Positions 18,628-27,517 of a stretch of 64,000 bases of DNA are shown here, piece by piece. Each line of letters opens with the position of its first letter. Positions within the stretch are counted from its first letter, which is position 1. This DNA comes from Prevotella heparinolytica (GTDB lineage: Bacteria; Bacteroidota; Bacteroidia; Bacteroidales; Bacteroidaceae): contig NZ_SLXB01000011.1 in NCBI RefSeq assembly GCF_004342845.1, positions 1-64,000 on the forward strand. The letters are read 5' to 3'. A program made the position numbers and the translations under genes. The notes under the pieces are model-generated. The model made no database searches, had not been told where the DNA came from, and was given only the letters and a program-made list of their open reading frames with translations.

Positions 18628-19110
18628 TCATCTCATGACCGAAGCATCGAATGACAAGGGAAGTAGTTCTCCTATATTGTTCAATTCATAGATTCCTTTT
18701 GTTCCATACAGTAATACACGCATGGGATGTTTGAAGCGTTTTTCCGTTTCGAGCATAACTTGCCGGCAGGCTCCGCAGGGTGGAATGGGAGCTTCCAGAA
18801 ACTCACCGCGTTCATTGCGTGCTGCGATGGCTAAAGTGTCCACAGCTTGGTCGGGACATTGCGAGTTGGCGTAGAACAGTGTGGTGCGTTCGGCGCAAAT
18901 ACCCGAAGGATAGGCGGCATTCTCCTGATTAGAGCCTGTTATGATAATGCCGTTTGCCAGCCTTGCCGCAGCGCCTACCGAGAAGTGCGAGTAGGGGGCA
19001 TAGCTACGTTTGGTAGCCTCGCACGCAGCGTCCATCAGTTCGCGGTCGGTGGCATTCAGTTCTTCGTATTCGTATATTTTAAGTGCGATTCGGATATTCA
19101 GTTCTTTCAT
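18628..19110 (-). CDS. cdd: Cytidine deaminase
   Basis: The 160-residue protein carries the zinc-site pair of the small tetrameric cytidine deaminases: ICAERT (Cys72, catalytic Glu74) and PPCGACRQ (Cys112, Cys115). YAPYSHFSVGAA binds the nucleoside. It converts cytidine or deoxycytidine to uridine for pyrimidine salvage. Length is slightly above the usual 130-140, with a short N-terminal extension. It is divergent from the glucosaminidase gene. Confidence 0.95.
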   Translation of the reverse strand: MKELNIRIALKIYEYEELNATDRELMDAACEATKRSYAPYSHFSVGAAARLANGIIITGSNQENAAYPSGICAERTTLFYANSQCPDQAVDTLAIAARNERGEFLEAPIPPCGACRQVMLETEKRFKHPMRVLLYGTKGIYELNNIGELLPLSFDASVMR

Positions 19111-19141
19111 ATAGAAGAGGTTTATATTGTAATTAATGTTA

Positions 19142-19172
19142 CAAAGGTAGAAAAGAGATTGGTTTTTTCAAT
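19142..19172 (-). promoter_or_regulatory. Promoter of cdd
   Basis: On the minus strand TACCTTTG (19142-19149) with ATTG 19 bp upstream fits the Bacteroides consensus. Confidence 0.6.
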
Positions 19173-19211
19173 TCTTTTGCGGACTTTTGTATCGAACTCA
19201 ACTATTGAAAC

Positions 19212-20135
19212 ATGAAATGTATTTTCAGACTGACCGTGGTCATAGCCCTCATATTCACTTCCGTCGCTTCGATACATGCACAGCGCAGAAATCCCCGCTT
19301 CAATGAATATATCAAGCAATACGCTCCGCTTGCCGTAGACCAGATGCGGAAGCATAAGATACCTGCCAGTATCACTTTGGCGCAGGGCTTGCTCGAAAGC
19401 GGTGCCGGACATAGTCAGTTGGCACGCAAGAGCAACAACCATTTCGGGATAAAGTGTCATCGCACTTGGACCGGAAGTAAGGTTTATCATGATGACGACG
19501 CACGCGACGAGTGCTTTCGTGCCTATTCCCACCCGAAAGATTCCTATGAAGACCATTCTCTCTTTCTAAGGCAGGGAGTCCGCTATGCATTTCTTTTCAG
19601 CCTGAAGATAACGGATTATAAAGGCTGGGCGCGTGGGTTGAAAAAGGCCGGCTATGCCACCGACCCTTCGTATGCCAATCGATTGATTACGATTATTGAG
19701 GACTATGAACTCTATCAGTACGACAGTCGCGGTATGAGCAGGGGCGAAACCCGCAACTGGGAGAAGGAGCTGAAGAAGAAACCATGGCTTGCCCATCCGC
19801 ATCAGGTGTATATTGCCAATGACATAGCTTACGTGGTGGCGCGCGACGGAGACTCTTTCCGCCTGCTGGGCAAGGAGTTTGACATCAGTTGGAAGAAGTT
19901 GGTGAGATACAACGACCTTCATAAAGACTATACATTGGAGGATGGAGACATCATTTATCTGAAAGGGAAAAAGAAAAAGGCCTCTAAAGCATATACCGTT
20001 TATATTGTGAAAGATGGTGATTCCATGCATTCCATTTCGCAGAAATACGGCATCCGTTTGAAGAATCTCTATAAGATGAATCGCAAGGATTCGGATTACG
20101 TTCCGGAGGTGGGCGACAGGTTGAGGCTGAGATAA
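19212..20135 (+). CDS. Exported glucosaminidase (GH73/FlgJ-like) with two LysM domains
   Basis: The 307-residue protein has a signal peptide (to about residue 24). The GH73 domain includes ITLAQGLLESGAGHSQLAR (catalytic Glu in LLESG), SNNHFGIKCH and a YATDPSYANRL segment. Two C-terminal LysM repeats follow: YVVARDGDSFRLLGKEF and YIVKDGDSMHSISQKYG. LysM holds it on peptidoglycan, while the GH73 domain cuts GlcNAc-MurNAc bonds. A 22-bp array and a terminator hairpin follow the stop. Confidence 0.93.
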   Translation: MKCIFRLTVVIALIFTSVASIHAQRRNPRFNEYIKQYAPLAVDQMRKHKIPASITLAQGLLESGAGHSQLARKSNNHFGIKCHRTWTGSKVYHDDDARDECFRAYSHPKDSYEDHSLFLRQGVRYAFLFSLKITDYKGWARGLKKAGYATDPSYANRLITIIEDYELYQYDSRGMSRGETRNWEKELKKKPWLAHPHQVYIANDIAYVVARDGDSFRLLGKEFDISWKKLVRYNDLHKDYTLEDGDIIYLKGKKKKASKAYTVYIVKDGDSMHSISQKYGIRLKNLYKMNRKDSDYVPEVGDRLRLR

Positions 20136-20146
20136 TGACCTGTATG

Positions 20147-20300
20147 CTGTGGGCTTACCTTTCCTATGCTGTGGGGAGAGCTCCTCTAAAGTGCGGGGTT
20201 ACCATCCTTAAAGTGTGGGCTTGTGCCTGTTGAAGTGTGGGCTGACGTTCGCTCAGGTGTGGGGTTACGATTGCTCAGGTGCGGGCTTATACTTCCTTGC
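20147..20300. repeat. Tandem array, period exactly 22 bp, seven units
   Basis: The core GTGTGGG (with CTGTGGG, GTGCGGG variants) begins at 20147, 20169, 20191, 20213, 20235, 20257 and 20279. The remaining bases of each unit vary. It starts a few bases past the glucosaminidase stop, on the side facing the ABC export operon. Confidence 0.85.
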
Positions 20301-20340
20301 ATGTCATAGCAGCGCTTCTGCCCCATCTTGTTCTTTCCTA

Positions 20341-20384
20341 TCCGAAAACGTACAAGGTGTCCGAAAACGGACACCTTGTTTTTT
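20341..20384 (+). promoter_or_regulatory. Perfect 11-bp palindrome plus half-site: candidate operator, also terminator-like
   Basis: CAAGGTGTCCG-AAAA-CGGACACCTTG (20353-20378) is a perfect inverted repeat followed by TTTTTT, so it could terminate the glucosaminidase transcript. A second TCCGAAAACGTAC lies just upstream (20341). The same TCCGnAAACGnAC motif occurs twice upstream of the TolC gene (49765-49803), where no T-run follows. That recurrence favours an operator, perhaps for the sigma-54 activator at 51469. Confidence 0.55.
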
Positions 20385-20417
20385 ATCCATTGAACTTACT
20401 TTCAGTGATTTATGATT

Positions 20418-20434
20418 TTGGCATGGTATTGGTA
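20418..20434 (+). promoter_or_regulatory. Sigma-54-type promoter of the ABC export operon (weak -12)
   Basis: TTGGCATGGTATTGGTA shares its first ten bases with the TolC-gene promoter and fits the -24 TGGCAcg box. The -12 position reads TGGT rather than TTGC, so GG-N10-GC is not met exactly. It lies 42 nt before the adaptor ATG. Confidence 0.5.
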
Positions 20435-20475
20435 TTAATTCTGTGTTATGTTCGCAAACAGTAAAAACAGAAACT

Positions 20476-21726
20476 ATGGATAGAGAAATTCCGAAAGAGG
20501 TGCGTAAGAAAGAACGCAATAAGAAAATCATCCGTTACGGCATTGCCGGTGTGGCGGGCATCGTTGCGGTTAGCGTACTGATTTCATTGATGCGTACGGG
20601 AGTGAAGGTTAGCGACCTTGTATTCTCTAAAGTAGAGAAAGGCACGATTGAGGTCAGTGTCAGCGCATCGGGCAAAGTGGTTCCGGCGTTCGAGGAGATC
20701 ATAAATTCCCCCATCAACACACGCATTCTGGAAGTATATAAGAAGGGGGGCGACAGTGTGGATGCGGGTACCCCCATCATGAAACTGGACTTGCAGAGTG
20801 CCGAGACGGACTACAAGAAGATGCTGGACGAAGAGCAGATGCGCAGTTACAAGCTGAAGCAACTGAAGCTTGACAATCAGACCAAGCTGACCGATTTGCA
20901 GATGAAAATCAAAGTCTCCGCCATGAAGCTGGACCGCATGAAGGTGGAGCTGCGCAACGAGCAATACCTCGACAGTCTTGGTTCGGGCACTACCGACAAG
21001 GTGCGCCAAGCGGAGCTCAGCTATAACGTGGCGCAGTTGGAGTACGAGCAACTGCAGCAGCAATATGCCAACGAGAAGGAGGTGCTGGCTGCCGAATATC
21101 AGGTGCGTGAACTGGAGTTCAGCATGTTTCGGAAGACTTTGGCCGAGACCAAGCGCACGCTGGACGATGCACAAGTCCGTTCGCCCCGCAAGGCCATCCT
21201 TACGTACATCGACAATCAGATTGGCGCCCAAGTGGCCGAAGGCAGCCGGATTGCCGTTATTTCCGACTTGAGCCATTTCAAGGTGGAGGGCGAGATTGCC
21301 GACACTTATGGCGACCGTGTGGCGGCGGGCGGCAGAGCCATCGTGAAGATTGGCAGCGAAAAGCTGGAAGGCTCGATAAGCAGCGTGACACCGCTCTCCA
21401 AGAATGGCGTGATATCCTTTGCCGTGCAACTGAACGAAGACAACAACCGCCGGCTGCGTTCGGGGTTGAAGACGGATGTCTATGTGATGAATGCCGTGAA
21501 AGAAGACGTGATGCGTGTGGCCAATGCAAGCTATTACGTAGGGCGCGGAGAGTACGAGCTCTTTGTGCGCAATGCCGATAAGGAGATAGTGAAACGCAAA
21601 GTGCAATTGGGCGACAGCAATTTCGAGTTTGTGGAAGTCGTCGGTGGTCTGAAGCCGGGCGATGAAGTGGTGGTGAGCGATATGAGCCAGTACAAGAACA
21701 AGAACAAACTCAAACTGAAAGACTGA
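20476..21726 (+). CDS. Periplasmic adaptor (HlyD/MacA family) of an ABC export system
   Basis: The 416-residue protein has a cytoplasmic basic start (MDREIPKEVRKKERNKK), one membrane anchor (about 19-38), a barrel-sandwich half (VEVSVSASGKVVPAFEE type), a long coiled coil (about 105-230, heptads rich in K, E, L and Q) and the returning half. Such adaptors bridge an inner-membrane transporter and a TolC channel. It is the first gene of the six-permease operon. The start is ATG 20476; an upstream frame would begin inside the promoter. Confidence 0.9.
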   Translation: MDREIPKEVRKKERNKKIIRYGIAGVAGIVAVSVLISLMRTGVKVSDLVFSKVEKGTIEVSVSASGKVVPAFEEIINSPINTRILEVYKKGGDSVDAGTPIMKLDLQSAETDYKKMLDEEQMRSYKLKQLKLDNQTKLTDLQMKIKVSAMKLDRMKVELRNEQYLDSLGSGTTDKVRQAELSYNVAQLEYEQLQQQYANEKEVLAAEYQVRELEFSMFRKTLAETKRTLDDAQVRSPRKAILTYIDNQIGAQVAEGSRIAVISDLSHFKVEGEIADTYGDRVAAGGRAIVKIGSEKLEGSISSVTPLSKNGVISFAVQLNEDNNRRLRSGLKTDVYVMNAVKEDVMRVANASYYVGRGEYELFVRNADKEIVKRKVQLGDSNFEFVEVVGGLKPGDEVVVSDMSQYKNKNKLKLKD

Positions 21727-21756
21727 AAACAAGTTTATTTAATCTCTATGATGGTT

Positions 21757-23079
21757 ATGATAAAAATCTATTTCAAACAAGCTTGGGCATTGATGAGGCA
21801 AAACAAGCTCTTCAGCGCGCTCTACATCGTGGGCACGGGGCTTGCCATCGCCATGACCATGATTGTGGCCGTGGTATATTACGTCAAGCTGGCTCCCGTC
21901 TATCCGGAGGTGAACAGGGCAAATACGCTCTATCTTACCAATGCCCGTTTTAATAAGAATCCCGGCACCGACCGTCAGCATACCTATCAATGGGGTGTGT
22001 CCTACAAGGCTTTGCAGGAGTGGTTTTATCCGATGAAGAATGCGTTGGTCGTTTCGGCCTCTTTGAGGAACGACATGCAGGAGAACAGTTACATCCAGCC
22101 GGTGGATGGAAGCGGCGATTTCTCCGTATCCGTCAAGCTGACCGACCCGGCCTTTTTCCGTATCTATGCTTTCCGTTTTCTGGAGGGAAAAGCGTTTACG
22201 ACGGCTGATTTGGACGGAGGCGTCCATACGGCCGTGATAACGGACGAGCTGGCCCGCCGCCTTTTCGGCACCGTGAAGGGAGTGGAAGGACGCACGTTCA
22301 GCCTGAACTATGTGGACTACCGTGTATGCGGCGTGGTTCGTTCGGCCAGCTGCCTGACAGGCGAGTCGTATGCGCAGGCCTATCTTCCTTACAGCGTGTC
22401 GCCGGACTATCGGGATAAGGAATACGGATTCGACTATCTGGGAGCGTTCAACCTGACTTTCCTTGTGAAGGACAGCCGTCAGGGTGAAGCCTTGCGGGCG
22501 GAACTGAAAGAGATTGTCCGTAAGGAGAACTCGATGCACCCCGATGACTGGACAGTGGATTTCTATGAGCAGCCCACCACCCATTTGCGCAGCGTATTCC
22601 AAGAGTATGTAAGCCGTGAGTTCGATGCATGGGCCACGGTGCGCTACTTCGCGCTGATACTGATTGTATTGCTGCTGGTGCCTTCGTTGAATTTGAGCGG
22701 TATGATTTCGAGCCGCATGGACGGGCGGTTGGCCGAGATGGGCGTGCGCAAGTCGTTCGGTGCCGGGAGGCGGACGCTGCTCTCGCAGGTGATGTGGGAG
22801 AACCTGCTGCTGACGCTGATGGGCGGTGCGCTGGGGCTGCTGCTGGCATGGCTGGCGATTTACGTCAGTCGCGAATGGGTATTTACGGTATTCGACAGTT
22901 GGCCGGGGAGGGTGCCCGAAGGAGTGGACGTGCGTGTGTCGGGCGAGATGCTGTTTGCCCCGTTGGTCTTCTTGGCGGCATTGGTGGTATGCGTGCTGCT
23001 GAATCTGTTGTCGGCGTTGCTTCCCGCTTGGCATTCGTTGCGCCGGCCGATTGTGAACTCATTAAATGAAAAACGTTAA
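21757..23079 (+). CDS. MacB/FtsX-like ABC permease, type A, copy 1
   Basis: The 440-residue protein has one N-terminal helix (MIKIYFKQAWALMRQNKLFSA), a periplasmic MacB-type core domain (about 45-275) and three C-terminal helices (about 285-420), where LAEMGVRKSFGAGRRTLL is the FtsX-family cytoplasmic loop. It has no ATPase domain, so it needs a separate ATPase; the one at 24861 is in the operon. It matches the two other type A permeases (26192, 28795) at both ends. An in-frame ATG at 21748 is possible, but the paralogues favour 21757. Confidence 0.88.
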   Translation: MIKIYFKQAWALMRQNKLFSALYIVGTGLAIAMTMIVAVVYYVKLAPVYPEVNRANTLYLTNARFNKNPGTDRQHTYQWGVSYKALQEWFYPMKNALVVSASLRNDMQENSYIQPVDGSGDFSVSVKLTDPAFFRIYAFRFLEGKAFTTADLDGGVHTAVITDELARRLFGTVKGVEGRTFSLNYVDYRVCGVVRSASCLTGESYAQAYLPYSVSPDYRDKEYGFDYLGAFNLTFLVKDSRQGEALRAELKEIVRKENSMHPDDWTVDFYEQPTTHLRSVFQEYVSREFDAWATVRYFALILIVLLLVPSLNLSGMISSRMDGRLAEMGVRKSFGAGRRTLLSQVMWENLLLTLMGGALGLLLAWLAIYVSREWVFTVFDSWPGRVPEGVDVRVSGEMLFAPLVFLAALVVCVLLNLLSALLPAWHSLRRPIVNSLNEKR

Positions 23080-23124
23080 CCGTCTCATTCTTCCCATGAG
23101 AGGTGATAAAATGGAGATATCGTT

Positions 23125-24423
23125 ATGTTCAGACTCATATTGAAGAATCTTTGGGCACGCCGCCGTCGCAACGGATGGCTGTTGGCCGAGTTGTTGCTGG
23201 TAAGCATCCTCGCTTGGGTGATATTAGACCCCGTTATTGTGGTGACGCACGACCGCAGCATTCCCCTCGGCTATGATGCCGACCGACTTTGCCTGGTTTC
23301 GCTGGCCGCTTTGCAGCCGGGCGCTCCGGGCTATGATGCGGAGAAGCGGGACTCGGCCACGCTGATGGACAATTACATGAATTTGGTGCGCCGTGCCCGT
23401 AGTTTCGAGGGTGTGGAGCGCACAACGCCGCTGATGGGTTTTTGTTATCCTTGCTCGCAAGGAAACAGCAGCAACGTCATGATGGCCGAAAACGACACAC
23501 TGCGTTATCAAATGTTGTGGATGCAGTTTCTGCCCCATACGCAATTCTTCGAGACCTACGGCTTTCGTCCGGCAGCGGGAAGAACGCCCGAACAACTGTC
23601 CGACTACGACTATGCGAAGAATGACCTTGTACTCTCGGCGAATACCGCCCGAGCGCTTTTCGGACGGAGCGACGTGTCGGGCAAGCGTTGTTGGAGTGCT
23701 TATGCCAATGATACGACTTACTATCCGGTGGCCGGTGTGCTGGGAACGTTCAAGGCTTACAGCGAATGGAAGCCTGTCATGGTTGCTTTCCGCCCCATGC
23801 TGTCTGTCGATGCGACCAATATACCGGAATACGTCCAGATATTGGTTCGGCTCAAGGAGGGCGTCAGCATGAAGCGTTTTCTGCACGACTTCCGTCCGTG
23901 GATGGTGAAAGAACTCAGGGCAGGCAACCTCTTTGCCCGGCAGGTGCGCTCCTACGATGCCATCATTGCAGAGCGCGAGGCTACAAGCGCAGGGCCCATC
24001 TACCGCCGCAATCTGGCGATGGCGGCTTTCTTCCTCATCAATCTTTGCCTGGGCGTTATCGGCACTTTCTGGTTGCAGACGCGTACACGGCGTGAGGAGG
24101 TGGGCGTGATGCTCTCGTTCGGAGGAACGCCCGGCCACATCATACGTATGCTGATGGGCGAGGGGGCGGTTCTCACTGTGACGGCTTCGCTTGTCGGTTT
24201 CTTCATCTACCTGCAATATGCCCTGAAGGAGGGGCTGCACAAGGGGCTGTCATGGATGGAGGGGACGGCCGACTCTTACTGGGTGAGCGACTTCACGCAG
24301 CATTTCATCGGAGTGTCGCTCATCATCTTCATTCTGCTGCTTGCAGTGGTGATGACGGGTATCTTTTTCCCGGCACGCAACATCAGCCGCATTTCTCCCA
24401 CGGAAGCCTTGCGCGACGAGTAG
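23125..24423 (+). CDS. MacB/FtsX-like ABC permease, type B, copy 1
   Basis: The 432-residue permease starts MFRLILKNLWARRRRNGWLL, like the other type B proteins (27518, 30057), and ends PTEALRDE. It has one N-terminal helix, a periplasmic domain and three C-terminal helices with the FtsX loop REEVGVMLSFGGTPGHI. It pairs with the type A gene 45 bp upstream, probably as a heterodimer. A 14-unit 23-bp array separates it from the ATPase gene. Confidence 0.87.
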   Translation: MFRLILKNLWARRRRNGWLLAELLLVSILAWVILDPVIVVTHDRSIPLGYDADRLCLVSLAALQPGAPGYDAEKRDSATLMDNYMNLVRRARSFEGVERTTPLMGFCYPCSQGNSSNVMMAENDTLRYQMLWMQFLPHTQFFETYGFRPAAGRTPEQLSDYDYAKNDLVLSANTARALFGRSDVSGKRCWSAYANDTTYYPVAGVLGTFKAYSEWKPVMVAFRPMLSVDATNIPEYVQILVRLKEGVSMKRFLHDFRPWMVKELRAGNLFARQVRSYDAIIAEREATSAGPIYRRNLAMAAFFLINLCLGVIGTFWLQTRTRREEVGVMLSFGGTPGHIIRMLMGEGAVLTVTASLVGFFIYLQYALKEGLHKGLSWMEGTADSYWVSDFTQHFIGVSLIIFILLLAVVMTGIFFPARNISRISPTEALRDE

Positions 24424-24450
24424 GGAAGTGCTGTTCTATCTGTGTTCTAT

Positions 24451-24792
24451 GAGATACTGATGTCATTGCTCATGAGATACGTATGTCGTTGCTCATGAGA
24501 TACGTATGTCGTTGCTCATGAGATACGTATGTCGTTGCTTATGAGATACGTATGTCGTTGCTTATGAGATACGTATGTCGTTGCTTATGAGATACGTATG
24601 TCGTTGCTTATGAGATGCTGATGTCGTTGCCCATGAGATGCTGATGTCGTTGCCCATGAGATGCTGATGTCGTTGCCCATGAGATGCTGATGTCATTGCC
24701 CATGAGATGCCGATGTCGTTGCCCATGAGATGCCGATGTCGTTGCCCATGAGATGCCGATGTCGTTGCCCATGAGATATATACGACGTTGAC
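24451..24792. repeat. Tandem array, period exactly 23 bp, 14 full units
   Basis: GAGATACGTATGTCGTTGCTCAT repeats without spacers from 24451 to 24772, with a decayed fifteenth copy after it. Variants come in blocks: GATACGTATG units first, then GATGCTGATG, then GATGCCGATG, which suggests stepwise local duplication. ATACGTAT and CTCATGAG are palindromes within it. It fills most of the 437-bp gap between permease B1 and the ATPase. It is the only array inside an apparent operon. Confidence 0.93.
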
Positions 24793-24860
24793 AACAGTAT
24801 ATATATGTGTCTGAAAAGAGAATAATAAACCAAATAATAACAATTTAATACTTTACCATT

Positions 24861-25526
24861 ATGATTAAGTTAACAGGCATCAACAAGATTTATCGTACGA
24901 ACGAGATTGAGACCGTAGCATTGGAGAATGTAAACCTCGAAGTGAACAAAGGCGAGTTCCTCAGCGTCATGGGACCGTCGGGTTGCGGCAAGTCTACCTT
25001 GCTGAACATCATGGGCTTGCTCGATGCTCCCACCGGCGGCACCATCGAAATTGCGGGCACCGGGGTAGAGGGCATGAAAGATAAGGAACTGGCCGCTTTC
25101 CGTAACCGGAATCTGGGCTTCGTGTTCCAGTCTTTCCACCTGATTAACTCATTGAATGTGCTGGACAATGTGGAGTTGCCGCTGCTGTACAGAAAGGTGT
25201 CGGCCAAGGAGCGTCGCCGGCTGGCTGAAGAGGTGTTGCAGAAGGTGGGGCTGAGCCACCGCATGCGCCACATGCCCACGCAGTTGTCCGGCGGTCAGTG
25301 CCAGCGTGTAGCCATTGCCCGTGCCATTATCGGCAATCCGGAGATAATCCTTGCCGATGAGCCTACGGGTAATCTGGACTCCAAGATGGGTGCCGAAGTC
25401 ATGGAACTGTTGCACCGGCTCAACAAAGAAGACGGGCGCACCATCGTGATGGTGACGCACAACGAAGAGCAAGCCAGGCAGACTTCAAGAACAGTCCGCT
25501 TCTTCGACGGACGGCAAGTGGGATAA
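24861..25526 (+). CDS. ABC transporter ATPase of the MacB/LolD type
   Basis: The 221-residue protein has GPSGCGKST (Walker A, about 38-46), the signature LSGGQCQRVAIARAI, IILADEPTGNLDS (Walker B) and a switch His in VMVTHNEE. FQSFHLINSLNVLDNVELPL (Q-loop region) is typical of the LolD/MacB/FtsE subfamily, which drives FtsX-fold permeases by mechanotransmission. It is the only ATPase in the operon and must serve up to three permease pairs. Confidence 0.95.
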   Translation: MIKLTGINKIYRTNEIETVALENVNLEVNKGEFLSVMGPSGCGKSTLLNIMGLLDAPTGGTIEIAGTGVEGMKDKELAAFRNRNLGFVFQSFHLINSLNVLDNVELPLLYRKVSAKERRRLAEEVLQKVGLSHRMRHMPTQLSGGQCQRVAIARAIIGNPEIILADEPTGNLDSKMGAEVMELLHRLNKEDGRTIVMVTHNEEQARQTSRTVRFFDGRQVG

Positions 25527-25567
25527 ACCAAGAAGACGGCAAAATATTTATTTAAAACAAGGCAATT

Positions 25568-26188
25568 ATGAAAACAAATGTAATAGGTGTCATCATCGCT
25601 TTGGTGTTGGCATTTGCCGCTGCGGTAGCCGCATGGGCACAGGACGAAAAGGTGAGTGAAGTTCGGAAAGTGGATGCTTTCTCTTCCATAGAGATACATT
25701 CGGTAGGCACAGTCTGTTTTACGCAAAGCGACGCCTGCTCGTTGAAACTGGAAGGCAAGGAAAAGTACGTGAAGGGCATGACCACCACGGTGAAGAACGG
25801 CCGTTTGGTAGTGAGCTTCAAACACAATGGCGAGAAGAACCGCAATATGAAGGAAGGGGTAACGATATACCTTTCCGCCCCCGATTTGAAACAAGTGGAC
25901 TTTAGCGGCGTGGGCAGGTTCAGCTGCGAGGAAGCGCTGAAGCTGGACGATGTCGTTTTCAGGATAGACGGTGTGGGAAATCTGGATGTAAAGGATTTGA
26001 CCTGCAACACGCTGAAGGTGAAACTGAACGGCGTAGGCAGGGCTTCCGTCAACGTGAAGTGCGATTACCTCGCTGCCAAGGTGGACGGAGTGGGAAGTGT
26101 GACGCTGACAGGCACGGCCGGCAGTGCCGACATATCCAAGGGCGGCATAGGCAGTGTGAATACACGTGGTTTAAAGATAGGACGTTGA
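25568..26188 (+). CDS. Exported DUF2807 (head-GIN domain) protein
   Basis: The 206-residue protein has a signal peptide (MKTNVIGVIIALVLAFAAAV, cut near AWAQ). The rest is beta-rich, with repeats of a D-GVG pattern (VDFSGVGRF, IDGVGNLDV, LNGVGRASV, VDGVGSVTL, KGGIGSVNT), typical of the DUF2807 putative adhesin fold. It lies between the ATPase and the second permease pair, 3 bp from the latter. Function unknown. A periplasmic or surface partner of the exporter is inferred from position only. Confidence 0.85.
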   Translation: MKTNVIGVIIALVLAFAAAVAAWAQDEKVSEVRKVDAFSSIEIHSVGTVCFTQSDACSLKLEGKEKYVKGMTTTVKNGRLVVSFKHNGEKNRNMKEGVTIYLSAPDLKQVDFSGVGRFSCEEALKLDDVVFRIDGVGNLDVKDLTCNTLKVKLNGVGRASVNVKCDYLAAKVDGVGSVTLTGTAGSADISKGGIGSVNTRGLKIGR

Positions 26189-26191
26189 GCT

Positions 26192-27484
26192 ATGATTAAG
26201 CATTATTTCACACAAGCGCTGGCGCAGCTTCGTCAGCAGCCCGTCATCAGTGCCGTCAGCATAGCAGGCACGGCACTTGCCATTTTCCTCATCATGCTGG
26301 TGGTGATGCTGCAACAGGTGCAGGTGGTGCCCTTCGCTCCCGAAAGCAACCGCGACCGCTTTCTGCATGTCAAGTGGATGAGCATCAACCATAAGGACTG
26401 GGGAGAGGGGAGCACCAGCAACGGGCCGATGAGTGTCCGCACAGCCCGCGAATGTTTCCAATCGTTGAAGACGCCGGAGGCTGTCACCATATATGCCTTC
26501 CAGACGGTTTCCACACCCGTTTCCCTGCCGGGGCAGCCTGCCACAGGCATCGACCTGCGGCAGACGGACGACGTGTTCTGGCATGTGTTCGATTTCTCTT
26601 TCATCGGCGGGAAGCCCTACGACAAGGCCACGTTCGATGCCGGAAGGCCGGTGGCGGTGGTCACGGAAAGTGTGGCACGCCATCTCTTCGGCACGACGGA
26701 CGTCATCGGGAAGGAGTTTCTGCTGAATCATGCCCCCTACCGGGTATGCGCGGTGGTGAGAGATGTCTCTACGCTTGCTTCCACAGCCTACGGGCAGGTA
26801 TGGATACCGTTCACTTCCACCGGCTTCGAGAAAGACACTTGGAACGACCACATGGGAATGGCCAGCTGTACGATGCTGGCCCGTCATCGCAGCGACTTCC
26901 CCGCCATACGCGAAGAGGTGGAGCGACGCAGGCAGGAGTATAACAAGGTCATCGGCGAGGAAGGCTACACGCTGATTTACCGCAACCGCCCTTACGACCA
27001 GGAGAAGAATGCGCTTGTGATAGGGGCCAACATAGAGCCCGATGTGAATGCCGCGCGGCGTCAACGGCTGATTGTTTTCGCCATCCTCCTGATTGTGCCT
27101 GCCATAAACCTGAGCAGCATGACGCAGAGTCGCTTGCGCCAGCGTGTGGCCGAGATAGGTGTGCGGCGTGCTTTCGGAAGTACGCGCATGGAAATCATGG
27201 GGCAGATTGTGGCGGAGAACATGGTGGTGACACTTTTGGCCGGCGTGCTGGGGCTGCTGCTGAGCGTGGCCTTTGCCTATGCGGCCGACATGATGCTTTT
27301 TGCCGAAGGATTCCGAAAGACGGTAAACGTGCCGGTGGTCGACGCCTCTATTCTGATACATGCCTCCACCTTCGGTTGGACACTGCTTTTCTGCTTCGTA
27401 CTGAATGTGTTGAGCAGTGGTTTCCCGGCATGGCGCGCTTCGAGAGTGGGAGTGGTGAACGCATTGGGAGGACGTCTGCATTAA
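26192..27484 (+). CDS. MacB/FtsX-like ABC permease, type A, copy 2
   Basis: The 430-residue protein begins MIKHYFTQALAQLRQQPVIS and has the A-type signature SIAGTALAIFLIM in its first helix. The C-terminal part shows VPAINLSSMTQSRLRQRVAE and IGVRRAFGSTRMEI before the last two helices. It starts 3 bp after DUF2807, so the genes are probably translationally coupled. It pairs with the type B gene 33 bp downstream. Confidence 0.88.
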   Translation: MIKHYFTQALAQLRQQPVISAVSIAGTALAIFLIMLVVMLQQVQVVPFAPESNRDRFLHVKWMSINHKDWGEGSTSNGPMSVRTARECFQSLKTPEAVTIYAFQTVSTPVSLPGQPATGIDLRQTDDVFWHVFDFSFIGGKPYDKATFDAGRPVAVVTESVARHLFGTTDVIGKEFLLNHAPYRVCAVVRDVSTLASTAYGQVWIPFTSTGFEKDTWNDHMGMASCTMLARHRSDFPAIREEVERRRQEYNKVIGEEGYTLIYRNRPYDQEKNALVIGANIEPDVNAARRQRLIVFAILLIVPAINLSSMTQSRLRQRVAEIGVRRAFGSTRMEIMGQIVAENMVVTLLAGVLGLLLSVAFAYAADMMLFAEGFRKTVNVPVVDASILIHASTFGWTLLFCFVLNVLSSGFPAWRASRVGVVNALGGRLH

Positions 27485-27517
27485 GATGCTATTTCTAAAA
27501 TCTCAAACTATACATCA

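Noticed and set aside
20353-20384. Reading the palindrome purely as a terminator
   Set aside because: The hairpin plus T-run fits a terminator, but the same motif upstream of TolC has no T-run and both precede sigma-54-like boxes. I kept both roles open rather than choosing.
21739-23034. Long minus-strand frames opposite the permease genes (also 26171-27481 and 30006-31160)
   Set aside because: They are rich in His, Gln and Arg, lack any family motif and lie opposite well-recognised genes; codon bias of the sense strand explains them.
24451-24792. CRISPR array
   Set aside because: The repeats are contiguous 23-bp units with no spacers, and no cas genes are in the window. The same holds for the other 22/23-bp arrays.
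24562-24843. Minus-strand protein of 93 residues with repeated HGQRHxHLMGND segments
   Set aside because: It is only the translation of the 23-bp array, which stays open because three units make 69 bp; no promoter or family.
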